This document shows, one piece after another, positions 38,944 to 50,224 of a DNA stretch of 64,000 nt; the stretch's first letter is position 1; the number at the start of each line of letters is the position of its first letter. This DNA comes from Lepidurus packardi. Lineage: Eukaryota; Arthropoda; Branchiopoda; Notostraca; Triopsidae. The notes beneath the pieces are model-generated. The model saw only the letters and a program-made list of their open reading frames with translations. It did not search any database and was not told where the DNA came from. A program made the translations under genes and the position numbers. The DNA lies in NCBI GenBank assembly GCA_023053545.1, contig JAKZAN010000005.1:8556001-8620000 (forward strand). The letters run 5' to 3'.

Positions 38944-39681
38944 ACAGTAACGAACTTATTGATCGCTATATTGACTTTGCAAGTTGACCAATCAAATTGC
39001 TTTTCCGTTGTTTAGACCAGCGTTTCTCAAAGTGTGCACCGCGGTAGGCTTGCAGGGGCGCCGCGAAAGATTCTTATAATTTCATAGATGCAAAAATTAT
39101 CTAGGCCTATGTTCTAAGGGGCGCCGTACGAGCTGGGGATACGAAAATGTTTGAGAACCCCCGGTTTAGACCAATCCTGTAATGTCTAGCCTTCTACTAC
39201 GCTTAGGTAGGGGAAATTCCTTCTAAATTCCCACCTCAATTAAATGAGCTCGTTATTTAATTAAATTACCTGCTCCTTTAGTTGACGGGGAAAATCAAAA
39301 GGGATATCGTTGAGAACCCTTAACTTAAGCGTAGGAGTAGGCTTCGAAGGCGCAGTTTTAGTTCCTGAATTCCAAAGATTCAAGATCACAGAATTCAAGA
39401 ACTCGAGATTTGATTTCTTGAATTATGCGATCTTGAATCAATAGTTCCCAGAATTCAAGAACTCAAAATTCAAGACCGCAGAAATCAAGAACGTCGTTTT
39501 GACCAATCCTGTCATTTCCAGCCTATACTACGCTTAGGGGTAATCTACCTAAGAAGGTTGAGAACCCTACCTAAGCGTAGAAGTAGACGTCAATTGACAG
39601 GGTTGGTCTAAACAACGGAAAAGCAATGTGATTGGTCAATTTGCAGAGTCCATGTATAGCGATCAGTAAGTTCGCTATTGT
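38944..39681. mobile_element. Rearranged foldback copy (E) of the pogo/Tigger-like family
   Basis: The left arm (about 38944-39360) and right arm (about 39536-39681) are inverted copies of the family's internal sequence (gaacttattgatcgc, attgcttttccgttg, cctaagcgtag). Between them lies a tract of inverted and direct cttgaattctg-like units (about 39365-39490). The terminal repeats with gatgccgcttattg are missing at both sides. The left arm carries the hAT-type insertion at 39018-39163. No coding fragment remains. Confidence 0.7.
39018..39163. mobile_element. hAT-type MITE, 146 bp, with 8-bp target duplication
   Basis: The insert is bounded by direct repeats gtttagac (39010-39017 and 39164-39171). 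Its ends are inverted: cagcgtttctcaaa at the left and, read inward from the right, cgggggttctcaaa. The 8-bp duplication and the C-G-GTTCTCAAA end are typical of hAT elements. The interior is GC-richer than its surroundings, has no open frame and shows no transposase. The right arm of the surrounding foldback has the same site with one copy of gtttagac and no insert, which defines both ends. Confidence 0.9.
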
Positions 39682-41536
39682 ACCTTTTTGATTGAGTGAC
39701 GTCGCAGGTGCCAATTCAACTGGTTTGAGGTTGCAAATCGGTGGGAAAGTGCTGTTTGACTTGAGATTCGTGGTTGGGACCATTGGATGAAGTTATCGAG
39801 ACAATTGGAACCTTATAAAGTGCGCAATTGGAACTTGGGAAAATTGCCAGGAATAAGTTGGAGTAGTTTAATGTTGAAAATTAAAACTGATTCGAAAGTG
39901 GGATTGTGAATTGAAGAGATTGTTAAAGATTCATTGCCGAAGACAATTCACTGTGGGCGCAATGGGATTCTAGAACGAAGAAAAAGGCTTCTCAGATTGG
40001 CCATTTGGATTCCGTGGATTCCGTTCGGGTAGAAACTGTCGTAAAGATTCATTGTTGGCCATGGACTGCCTTCTGCCTCGCTGCCAGTCACCTTTAATGT
40101 GCCAATATTTCGGTAAGTGGCATTTTCTGCACTTTTCCCCCCTTTTCACCATAGACTGCATGGCTATAAAGTTGAATGGGGATTGGGTTATTGCCCAATT
40201 TTGCTTTTTTTGTAAGTTATTTTTTGTCTCTCTTCCATCGACTTTTGCTCAAGTATACTTGAGCAAGTATTGGTAAGCAAGTTAACGGGAGCGACACAAA
40301 AAATAACTTACAATAGATAAAATACAAATAACTTACTATAGTCAATGAGGTACAAAAAATAAATAAAAGAAAGTTAAGCTTAATTAGTCAAGTCTTAAGA
40401 CCACCTATGGCTTCCGAACGGGAGGTTGGAGCTGTAAGGTTTGTCACGAGTATAGTACCTCGTTAAGGGCGACATAATGTTCTAGAACGTGGCGACAGAC
40501 ATTGCAGAGCTCTTCGCAGCCCTGAAAATTCCATAGAAAACGAGTTCCTTTGTTGTTGCCTTAGAGAGCCATGTATAGAAAGCTATGGCTTTGTTATACA
40601 CGTACGGTTTAAGACCTTTTAAATTGGCTATTGAGTAACTGGGCCCTCGCTTGGCTCTTTTACCCCACCCAAAAGAAGAAGAAAAGATTGAGAGAAGCCA
40701 CAGCAACTAAATCCGTCAATTGTATGAATCGTTTCAACAATAAGGCCCATAAGAGGTCCTCAACCAAAAAAGAAACGTTAGAGTCAATATTGGGACAGAA
40801 AGGTATGATAATTTGCTCTCTATCACATTGCGCCCCCTCCCTTAGTCAAATTTGACTTGCTAAGGTGCGATATGTGGGCCTTTTTTTGCTTCTTCGCGCC
40901 CTGCAACTCTTCTTTTATTCATTCAAACTTCCTGTCGCCGACTGCGATTGTCGTGTCGCGGAGCAATTCAAACACCATATCTGTAGAGCCCCTTCTCCGA
41001 GTACGTTGGAGGCCTATTTTCATGGTTTGGGGTAGCTATTCTTCATGTATGGGAGGCTTGGGGTGGCAGAGAGAAAGAGCGAGAGAGGACAACTTGTAAG
41101 TTAAAACCCCTGTGCTCTCCGATGAGTCCTCCTCAGTCTTCCTGGTGTGTCTTTATGGAGTGGATTGGTGTGGCTAAGTCGAAAGACGTGAAGCTCTTTC
41201 GCACCCATGCTGTGCCAACACGGCCCAAACAAATATACACAAATTCCCCTTAAAGCCTGGAGTTCAAAGTGACGAAAAACTAAAAGCGAATCAAGACGCT
41301 AATAAGTGAAAAGTGGGTCAGCTTTTAACACTTTAAGTGCAATTTCGGTGTTTTGCCCCATGCGATCAGTCTTTGAAAGTTAAGAATCGAGAACTGTGTG
41401 GATTGAAAAGAATTCAGTTTTCCGAAAGATTGGATCCCGTAGAAATTGAATTCTTTTTTAGTGGAAGATTTATAATGTGTGGTTTTCAGTGCCTTGGAAA
41501 TTTTTAAATTTTTTAAGGGAAGGATCGCGTTGAAAC
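39682..41536. other. Intergenic or 5' flank of GRIP, no gene seen
   Basis: Contains the foldback at 40211-40312. Frames at 40631-40855 and 40857-41099 have no family resemblance. If the candidate GRIP first exon at 41537 is right, the GRIP promoter and 5' UTR lie here. Confidence 0.4.
40211..40312. repeat. Small foldback with a perfect central palindrome
   Basis: The outer arms tgtaagttattttttgtc (40211-40228) and its inverse gacacaaaaaataacttaca (40293-40312) are inverted repeats with small differences. A perfect 22-bp palindrome lies between them at 40245-40266 (half-site ttgctcaagta). There is no coding capacity. It could be a tiny MITE or a hairpin; no clear target duplication is seen. 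Confidence 0.6.
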
Positions 41537-41576
41537 ATGCGGTTCTTGAAAAGCTTCAAAGTGAGCCAAGATATAG
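41537..41576 (+). CDS. Candidate first coding exon of GRIP
   Basis: The ATG stands in a good arthropod context (gaaacATGcgg) and gives MRFLKSFKVSQDI, then ends in phase 1 at a strong donor (gtaata at 41577). The first recognised GRIP exon at 53272 needs exactly a phase-1 partner, and joining them gives an open frame into PDZ1. A short basic leader is plausible for GRIP. The link is inferred from phase and position only. If right, GRIP intron 1 is 11.7 kb and the desaturase lies inside it. Confidence 0.4.
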
Positions 41577-44500
41577 GTAATAGTGTGGAATGATCTCCTT
41601 CAAGTTTTTTTTTATTTAGACAAAAAACGCACCTTCCACTGGGCTAATTGCCCAGTTAATGCTGTCGAGGATCAGTATGCGAATCGTTCTCGATTTTAAA
41701 TCAAATTCGACTCAAGAAGCGGTTTAATATTTAAAAATGTAAAGGATATTTCACGAATTGATTTATGAACGACTTATGAATGACTGAAAGACCGAAAGTT
41801 GCAAATCACTTGTAAAGCGTGTCAGTTTCAAAACTAAACTTAAAGCGCTTTAGTTTCGCCATTTTGGAACGTTTTGAAAGTTTGCACGTCGCAACGTATG
41901 CCAAGTTTTTGTATAGGAATAGTAACGATTGCAACACACCAGTGGTCTAAATTCTTTACTTTTCCGACTGAGTAGAAGTTGCACTTTGCGAAACCGTAAT
42001 TGAAACCATTACAAGTTGAAGGATTTATCGTTTGGCTTTAAATCATTTTTTCGAGATGATCTACTCAACACTCGAGGGCCCAAGAGTGAAGGAGAGGAAC
42101 TACTATAGATAGCCGAGCTATATAGGAAGTAATAAATTCAATTACCAGCGAAAGAGGGTCGCTTGTTGACAATCGGAACCGATACCTGAGACTAAGAGCG
42201 TGACATTTCCATTTTTTTTTTCTGGAGGGATGAATGTCTTAGAGACGCTAGGTTGGGCATTCTTGCCAGGCCTGGGCAGAAGAGCATGGCGAGGTTTCTA
42301 TGACAGGCGAAAGGGACACGTGCAATAAGTTGTAATGTAGTACGCGGAAAAGGGCTGTGCAGAGACGTCAATCAGGGTTGGAGGAAGTCTGTCATGCTTA
42401 AAAGTGACAAGAAACATGTTTGCATGTTTCCGCAACTTTCGGGGCTCGGGCTAAGATTAGCTGCGTATAATGCCATTGAGGGGTCTGGGATTTGTTTAAT
42501 TTTATTGGACGGGGGAGGAATTGTGTAGCTAATTGAATTCGCATGTTATGCTATAAAATATAATTTATTATTACCCAGCGAGCGAACTGAGCAGGGCTTC
42601 CAACGCAAACCGCCCATTAGTTCTGCTAAAACACTTAAAAGTCTTTATTTTTATCTGACTCTCGATGCGTTTAAGCTTGCTTGACTCCTTTTTGTTTCTT
42701 TGTGGGATGTTGTGGACGCTCTCACTCCTTCCGCGTGTCCTTCTCTCCCAAGCTTTCCCGACACAGAAAAGCCGCCTTTTTGCTCCCCGAGTCAATCTAC
42801 GCAAGCTTGCACGCTCTTTTTCCAACCCCCTAAAAATAACTTGTTGGTGAGAAGCAACGACCAAGCTATGGTGGGGGCAAAAAAAAAATAGCCAAATAAT
42901 GCAAACACACGTTCGCTTTATCCCCACAGTAAGACAAAGTAGTGATGTCTTTATTCCAACAGAAGTTAGCTTATTTTCAGTTGGAAGAGCCTGAGGGGAT
43001 CATTTAAACTTTTGAAGGTTAATTTTAGCGCAATTCTGTAGCTCACTCTGTATCTGCTCTCTCTGAGGTAGGAAATCAGTTGTAAAGTGTAAAGGCAACG
43101 GAAATTTAGTGTGTTTCTGCCGGTTGGAGAACTTCCGCTTGGCCAGCTGGCTCGGATCTTCCAACATCTATTTCCAATCGTTTTTAGAGGTCCGCCGAAT
43201 ATAAACATCTCGTAAAAGGGAGGGGGGAGGGATATTTGGGGACGCGGTTGTACATTAATCTGTTAATTAACTTGGACGGCCGTAGTAGAAGTGGCTTAAG
43301 CTTAAATATCTCGCTAATGGGTTAAGTATTCTTTTTTAGAAAAGAAGGGAAAGAAATTCCGAGGGGAAATGGGGGAATCTTGTTCGAGTGTGTACTGTAT
43401 GGGCCGTTATCTTTGAGGCTGAGTGACCCCCACGTGGTGTGCCATGTCACTTATTCTCTTTTTTCTGGTCGGGGGGAAATCACGCTAGGCATGTGTGGTT
43501 TTTGTTGGCCTTTTTTCTGTCTTGTGTGCCAAGAGCCGGCTCTTCAACAGTGACAGCCAAGACTTGGGCCTTCGATAGGCCCCAAATGCTGTGCTAGGCC
43601 TAATAGACGACTGGCTTGTGTCAAAACAAGGACGTAGCACTGATAAGAGAAAGACATTAACATTTTTGGGGGGGAGACCACCCGTACTGTCATCCCCCCC
43701 CCCCTTTTGTCTCTTCTGCCAGCTAAAATAACATAAAACTTCTGATTTTCATTTACCTTGTGACGTTTACGTTTACCTAAGTTTGTTATGGTTATTCTTT
43801 CTTCCCGCCTTTAATTCATATTGACTGGCTGTTGGTATTCATTTTTAAGGCAGTATCGGGTTGGAACGATAATCATTTGCTTCCCACACTATCGATTTCA
43901 AAGCTTTCCCGCCATAAGTTGAAGTCCGTTGCCATCCACGTGTACAAAGATGGCTTCCAAAGTTTTGAAACGTAGTTATGCGAGAATGCAGGTTTTGAGT
44001 GAAGTAATTTTCTCTTATTTTCTCTTCTATAATGTATTTCAGAGGAGACCCCCCACTTCTGTAATTTCGCCCCTTCTGCCAGCTAAAATAAATAACAAAA
44101 AATAATTAATTCTCGTATCGCGAAAGTCTGCTCAAGCTAAGGGTAATCATTATGCTATTTAATTTACTATACAACAATGTTATTAACATGCGTCAGCCGT
44201 GAAAGTGCTCCCTAATTAAGTAATTGCCAATGCGTACTAATAATAGAAAGTGCCAAGTATGTCGTAAATTAAGCGAGGACAAAGTAGAAAACAGATTATA
44301 ATTTCTTTCCTAATTATAATTCATATTGTTTATAGATGCCGCTTATTGTGTTTACGTTTGTCAAATAAATATTGATTCCATCAAGCGGAGATTCTAATAA
44401 CCGCCAAATCGGAAATATGCAATAGAATGCAACGATTAATTGGCGCGTGAAAAGAACTGGCTTATTTAAACCAAAGAAACAAAGCATCGTCTCCTTTTTG

Positions 44501-45871
44501 ACACTTTCCACATGTTTCCTTTTTCCAGGTTCACTATTGTTTATTTCATAACGTTTTGTCAAAAGTTTTGATAGAGATGATTGAGAAATTCCGAACTTAA
44601 CGGCCGCTTACCTTTATGGCAAATCTTCTAAATTTAACTTGTCGTAAGTTTAAATGAGCCGCAACTTCTCGTTTACATTTAAATCAACCCTTTTCTTATT
44701 CGTCGCCATTTTCGTTTAACCACACGTCTAAAACACAACTAACACTGCGCTTTTGAAGCCTACTGTTGTTCTTAGGTAGGTTTCTCAACACGATATCCCT
44801 TCTTATTTTCCCATAAAATCAATTGAATCAATTCAATTGAATAACCTACTTATTTACTTAAGTGAAGAGATTTCCTCGTAAGCCTAGTAGTAGGCTGGAA
44901 ATGACAGGATTGGTCAAAACGACGTAAAAGCAATGTCATTGGTCAATATGCGAAGTCCATGTAAACAATCACTACTGCAGTTTCGTTACTGTACATGCGA
45001 AGATTCTTTTGAAATAATTCTAATATCCGAAAGAGTGATTATAATAACCGATTAAAATGCTAAGAATTTTATCATTTTGATTCTGTCCTTTAATATTTGA
45101 CTCCATAAAGCGGCTAATTCTAATAACCAGTGCTTACAGGAAGCGCCATCTACTTAGTAGGGTTTTTTTAGCTTCGGCGACGTAGGTCCCCATGTATCGA
45201 TTAGAGTGACGTACTCAATCGATAGTCTAGTAATCGATCCGATTTTTTTCGGTTGAAACCTTGCGGGCTTAAGCATTTATATGGCATAGAGCTCAGGGGC
45301 AAAATGCTCAGACCCTTTCGCAATGACGACACCGTGTTTACTTATGTGTACATGACAACAAAGAATTAATCAACCTAGGAGATTACTTCTGCAGACAATC
45401 AAGGGTGATTTATAATTACGTGTACCTATCTTTATCTGTTATACTCTTTTGTTTTATCCTTTCTTTACAAACAAAATATTTTACTATCTCCGGATCTGAC
45501 CTCATTTAATTGTCATCTAATTCCATGAGGATCGTTTCGTAAAGTCCCCTTAGGGCTTTTATGCTACTTGGCATGGCTTACTTTACTTGTTTACGCTGTA
45601 TAGAGGGCATGTGGCATTCCCATTCCATTCGTTCGCTTGTGAAGATCAGCTTCTCACGTATCAAAGAAAAAGACAAGCTTGAGAGGAAGCCCTTTCTATG
45701 TGAAAACTAGTAGTAGTACAAGGAAAAACTATTATCCCAGCAGTTTTTTATAAGCGTGTGTCTATGTGTCTCACTGAAAAAGGTAAAGAAGCTGCAATGC
45801 TTAATATTTATTAAACGAATAATTATAAACATCCGACATGTTAGCACGGAGAACTCTTTAAGATAACCCAC
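41577..45871. other. Gene-poor DNA, possibly GRIP intron 1
   Basis: No exon chain is seen. It is richer in G than C on the plus strand over most lines, with a C run at about 43687-43697. It holds the pogo/Tigger-like copy C. A frame at 42665-42850 has a hydrophobic start but no splice logic or family match. Confidence 0.45.
44331..45154 (-). mobile_element. Pogo/Tigger-like element, copy C
   Basis: About 0.82 kb. The left end reads tatagatgccgcttattgtg, with the outermost bases altered, and the right end aagcgccatctact. The transposase DNA-binding fragment runs on the minus strand from about 44709 down to 44460 (start MATNKKR, later [20 protein letters not shown]). No catalytic domain follows. 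Both tips are degraded, so this copy is older than those at 28 and 60 kb. If it lies in GRIP intron 1 it is antisense to GRIP, like copy D. Confidence 0.8.
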
Positions 45872-47176
45872 ATGGCTGACAAGAATCAAAGTCCTTCAAG
45901 TTTGCCTGGTTTCAAACATTATCCGGCCAACCGTGACGGTTTCTTGAAGACAGCTGTCAACTGGATTAATGGCAAACGACAAGATGATGGCTACCACCCT
46001 TACTGGCGCGTCCACGACCAACTCTATGACCTAACCCCGTTCATAAACAAACACCCAGGTGGTCCAGATTGGCTCACTACCACCCAAGGGACCGACATCA
46101 CCGAAGCCTACGAAGCATCTCATCTTAACCCGCAAGTCAAAGAGATTTTAGCAAAATACGCCGCCAAATCCGTGGCCGACATCCCCAGGAACACACCGTA
46201 CACTTTTCATCCAAGTGGCTTTTACCAAACACTCAAGAAACGAGCCTATGCAGTCCTCAAAGAGAACCAGGGCCCAGACACTGCTGTCGCCAATATCCAC
46301 ACAGGTCTTCTACTCGCTTTTCTCACCACGTTATTCCTCGCCGGCTACCTGCAGTCAATAATCCTGGCTTTTATGTCCGGCATGACCCTTTGGATGCTGA
46401 CGAATTGCTCACACAGCTATTTCCACTTGAAAGACAACTGGCGGAGGTTCGCCTGGGATCTCAGTCTCTTGTCGTCCTTTGAGTGGCGCATCACGCATGC
46501 TTTGAGCCATCATCTGTTCTCCAACACGATCTACGACTGGGAAATCTCCGGATTTGAGCCTTTTTTCGCCTATTTGCCCTCTAAGCACAAAGCCTGGTGG
46601 CAGAAGTATGGCATTCTGGTCATCTCGCATGTCGTTTTACCCTTTGGCTTCCTAATGACCCTACTTTTCCGCGTTATATCCATCGCAAAGGGTATTCAGC
46701 AGCTGAGGTGGGAGAATTTATTGCCATTGATGGAATGGGCAGGCCTGGTAGCCCTCACGCAGAGTTTCCTCAACGGGACGCTGATCTGGCTCGTTATACA
46801 AATGACGGCAAGTTATTGGTTTGGATTGGTGGGGCTCACGGCCGCGCATCACCATCCGGATATCTTCCATGATGGAGATACCCCCAAGTATGGCCTCGAT
46901 TGGGGGCTGACACAATTAGACGCTGTACGAGATCGTTACGATGTCAATGGAAACCTGTTCCTGGAACTGACCATGTACGGCGAACACGCTCTACATCATC
47001 TATTGCCTACGGTGAGCCATGGCAAATTGGCGCTCCTCCATGACGTTTTCCGAGAGACATGTCGAGAATTTGGGATTCATGATTTCGATTATGCTCGCCC
47101 TCCTTATGGACAACTAGAGTTGTTCATCGGCATGTATAGGCAATGTGCTCGGACGAGTCTTCGTACCTTTGCATAA
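45872..47176 (+). CDS. Cytochrome b5-related protein, b5-fatty acid desaturase fusion
   Basis: A front-end-type desaturase with an N-terminal cytochrome b5 domain, in the class of insect Cyt-b5-related proteins; it resides in the ER membrane and its substrate is not known with certainty. It is a single uninterrupted exon of 434 residues. The heme-binding HPGG is at 61-64 and the second axial histidine is probably H84. Hydrophobic segments lie at about 145-178. The di-iron histidine boxes are HSYFH (181-185), HALSHH (209-214) and HALHH (372-376), with an extra HHHPD cluster near 330. The start MADKNQ precedes the b5 domain at the usual distance. All catalytic histidines are present, so it looks functional. 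It is the only intronless intact gene in the window. It may be nested in GRIP intron 1. Confidence 0.93.
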   Translation: MADKNQSPSSLPGFKHYPANRDGFLKTAVNWINGKRQDDGYHPYWRVHDQLYDLTPFINKHPGGPDWLTTTQGTDITEAYEASHLNPQVKEILAKYAAKSVADIPRNTPYTFHPSGFYQTLKKRAYAVLKENQGPDTAVANIHTGLLLAFLTTLFLAGYLQSIILAFMSGMTLWMLTNCSHSYFHLKDNWRRFAWDLSLLSSFEWRITHALSHHLFSNTIYDWEISGFEPFFAYLPSKHKAWWQKYGILVISHVVLPFGFLMTLLFRVISIAKGIQQLRWENLLPLMEWAGLVALTQSFLNGTLIWLVIQMTASYWFGLVGLTAAHHHPDIFHDGDTPKYGLDWGLTQLDAVRDRYDVNGNLFLELTMYGEHALHHLLPTVSHGKLALLHDVFRETCREFGIHDFDYARPPYGQLELFIGMYRQCARTSLRTFA

Positions 47177-47364
47177 GATGTGATTTGATATATAGTCCTA
47201 GACAGTCGAATATTATTTTCATAAAACGGAAGAAAGATAGTTTAAAACGGTATATGGAAATGTTAGAAAGGGCAAAAATTTAGCATTTTTTAACCAAAAA
47301 AATATAATTTTGGACGTTATCTTCAAACTTATATTGACTTTTTCTTGGACTACTTTGGGTTTCC

Positions 47365-47370
47365 AATAAA
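47365..47370 (+). terminator. Candidate polyadenylation signal of the desaturase
   Basis: AATAAA lies 188 nt after the stop codon, in otherwise non-coding DNA. No nearer match is seen. Confidence 0.5.
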
Positions 47371-48852
47371 TCTAGTCTGCGGGACAGTTTTAAGTGAAAG
47401 AAATGGCATTTGAAACGATCCACTTGAAGCGATAGCCGAAAAAGACACGCTGACGTCACAGTAATGAGTCTATGTAAAGGAATACACAGAAAAGAAGGGA
47501 AAGACGGTGTGAAATACGAAGTGGAAAGGAAAATAATTTATGGAAGTTGCTTGGAAATCTGAGAAGAGTCACAGGCGGGTTTTCTCAAGTGGCCCCGGCT
47601 AAGATGAAGCGAGACAAACCATATACCACAAGAGCTCAAAGGGTTGGCGTGGGAGAAAAGATCTTTTTCTTATCCAGTGCAGATTTTTCTTTTAAAAAAA
47701 GAAGAAAAAACCAGGACTTCCGTTTATTTCTCCTCGATTTCTTTCACGCTTGGATTTTTATTTCACTCCTTAGAATTTTTTTTTTTTTTTTAAAAAGAGG
47801 AATTGTTCTTGAAAGGTTTAAGAGTCGCGGGGCTTAGCACGCGCTAAAATGGAATGTCCGATTGTGGGGGAAGCTTAAATAAGGTTGAAAGGACATGTGT
47901 GCTCTGGTTGGGAAGATTATTTTTAGTTTATTACCCTTCGCACCTGATCGTTCTCCATCACAATGTTTCAATTCCCCTTTTCTCGAAAGGCTTGTTTGGG
48001 TCAGTAACGAGATGCACATGGCCCTGACCCCGAACTGACCTTATGTTGTGGCCCACACACGTTGACTGGATCAAAGTCCTCGTTAGATCACATGTTCCTT
48101 ACACATTAGTTTACATTCCTGCTCAAAACTATTTAAGGAAAAACTTCTTAATTTTTTTTAAAGTTCAATGATCTGAGCAATTACTTTTTACGTGTTTGTT
48201 TAGGGTTAACATGTTAACTTGTTCCATTAATTTACGATCTACGTTTTTTCTTTCTGTAGTATACGCATTTGAAATTTTGTGCAATATTTTATTACGTTGT
48301 TGATAGTGAATTTTTAGCCACTATATGGAGTACTTTATTTATAAAGAAGCAGAGCTGTGCAAAGGGGATTAGGGGTCTGGGGCAGGGGATATTTGTTTAG
48401 GCGGTAAAATGACATGCAAAATATGGGCAAAGCTGTGAAGTTTTAGCTGCGGTTTTGATTTTTTGTTGACAAAAAATTTGTCAGTTTTTTGAGTTTGGAA
48501 AAAGAAGTGAGAAGGCGAAGAGGGCCGCCCCTTTGAATGTGTACGTATATGTGTAAATGTATGGGGCTCTCTAAGGGAGATGGAGATAGAGAGGCGAAGA
48601 AAGGAGGAAAAAAAGAAACAAAGTTTTAGTCCTCAACCGACACCCAGTCGAGACAGACATGCGACCGTATACCGCTCATTTGCGTACGGACCGAATGTGT
48701 AATTAAGACGACACGGCGAGTGGGGATTTGATTAGTGGGTTGGAGTTGGCCAGAAATGGCGTGGAGGTTGTGCTGTGTGAAATCCAAGCGAAAAAAAGGG
48801 AGTGATTCTAAGCGACGTATCAATGTAACGGCTAATTACGGTAAAAAAAATT

Positions 48853-48901
48853 CATAATATATAGCGGCATAATGTATATAATATATAGCATAATATATAG
48901 T
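48853..48901. repeat. AT-rich short tandem array
   Basis: Irregular repeats of ataatatatag. No gene overlaps it. Confidence 0.7.
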
Positions 48902-49794
48902 GGTTAAAATAATTATGGAGAATACGAGGATGCGAGAGTATCATTATATCCAGGATATTTTGGAAGCTGCTTAAGAATCTTGTTGGTAAAATTAACTTGA
49001 TTGAATTCTACTTTTGTCTGATTCGAAATTTGGTTTTCTAGTTTTTTGGTGGGGTTAAAAGTATTGGAATGACTAGTGTGAGTCGAGAAGAATGGACACT
49101 TAATGAGCCTTGTATATAAAGAACATGACTAGGACTTTTGTAAGGCGTGACACATCTTAGCGAAGAATCTTGTAAACGCAACAATTGCCCAGTCAGGGGC
49201 GATCTCCCATCCCAAGCAACTCTTTTTTATGACTTGTCTTTTGCAAGAAATCTGAAAAGGGACATTCTAGGGGGAAGAAAGGTGTGTGTTGTACCTTTTT
49301 GACTGTATCTTTTATTTATTAGTATTTTTTTGTATACATTCTCTATACCTGGTTTATAGTTATACATTGTTTATTGACAAGTTTGGTACATATCAAAATA
49401 GCGTGTCTGACTTGAATGGGGTGAAATGTGTGGAAAGGGGCTGGCTCTGGTGTTCGTTTTAAGCCATTCAAGTTAGATTAAGGAGAAAAAAGGAGATGTG
49501 AGAACAGACGCAAAGATGGAAACTTTCAAAGAGAGGAGGTTATCAGCTCTTGACCTATGGGAATTGAAAACCCCGTAAAGTTTACTTTTGCTGCTCATCT
49601 TCTTGGTCGGAAACCCGCTTTTTTAATTAATCCTTTGTTTTGAATGGGGTGGCTGTGGGAAAGCTTAAAGATGTGGTTTCTGTGCTGGCTTTTCAGAAAA
49701 GAGTCTTAAGTATTCTGATAAACTTGTTTTCTTCTAGATCTGACAGATTTTAAATTTCTTTTAGATTTTTGGACTCTTCAGCACTACAAAAATG

Positions 49795-49975
49795 GGGACG
49801 TAGGCACAAGGACTACTCGACAGAAGGACTACGGTGTACCCGACAAGAGGACTATGGTTCCATAACCTAATCTAACCTAACTTGAAATGCTATTGGTGCT
49901 TGAAAGATTATGGATCCGTAGTGCTTTTATCGGGGTCCGTAGTCCTTGTGTTGGGGTCCGTAGTCCTTGTGTTGC
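49795..49975. repeat. Foldback with repeated ggtccgtagtccttgtg units
   Basis: The right arm has two near-identical direct units, ggggtccgtagtccttgtgt (49932-49951 and 49953-49972), after a diverged one at about 49912. The left arm has the inverse form (acaaggactac, aaggactacgg, agaggactatgg; 49805-49856). The centre contains cctaatctaacctaac, similar to the arthropod telomere repeat TTAGG read on the other strand. The same two modules occur together inside copy B at 28.1 kb. There is no coding capacity. Confidence 0.65.
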
Positions 49976-50173
49976 GTTGCTTAAACATGTCATTCATTTT
50001 ATAATAAATGTACGCAACTTCATAGTACGATACGATTTATATACGATTCATAGTACGATTTCATATTTTCGCATTTTTTACAACTTCGTAACACCATTTT
50101 TTTACCATCTAAGTAATGGTAGTTTATTAATTATTATTAAAATTCTTGACAAGTTAGAAAATATAAAGTACTG

Positions 50174-50224
50174 TATTAACCACAGTATAAAGGTTTCATG
50201 AAACCTCTATACTGTGGTATTAAC
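50174..50224. repeat. 37-bp near-perfect palindrome flanked by 7-bp direct repeats
   Basis: Inverted arms cacagtataaaggtttc and gaaacctctatactgtg differ at one position, with a 2-base centre. The flanks are tattaac on both sides (50174-50180 and 50218-50224). The arrangement looks like a minute inserted foldback with a target duplication. It is too short for a microRNA precursor loop. Confidence 0.65.

Noticed and set aside
42665..42850. Frame with a signal-peptide-like start
   Set aside because: No continuation, donor or family match; probably chance in pyrimidine-rich DNA.
45198..45240. Near inverted repeat around atcgatt ... aatcgat
   Set aside because: Short and imperfect, with no flanking duplication; expected by chance in AT-rich DNA.
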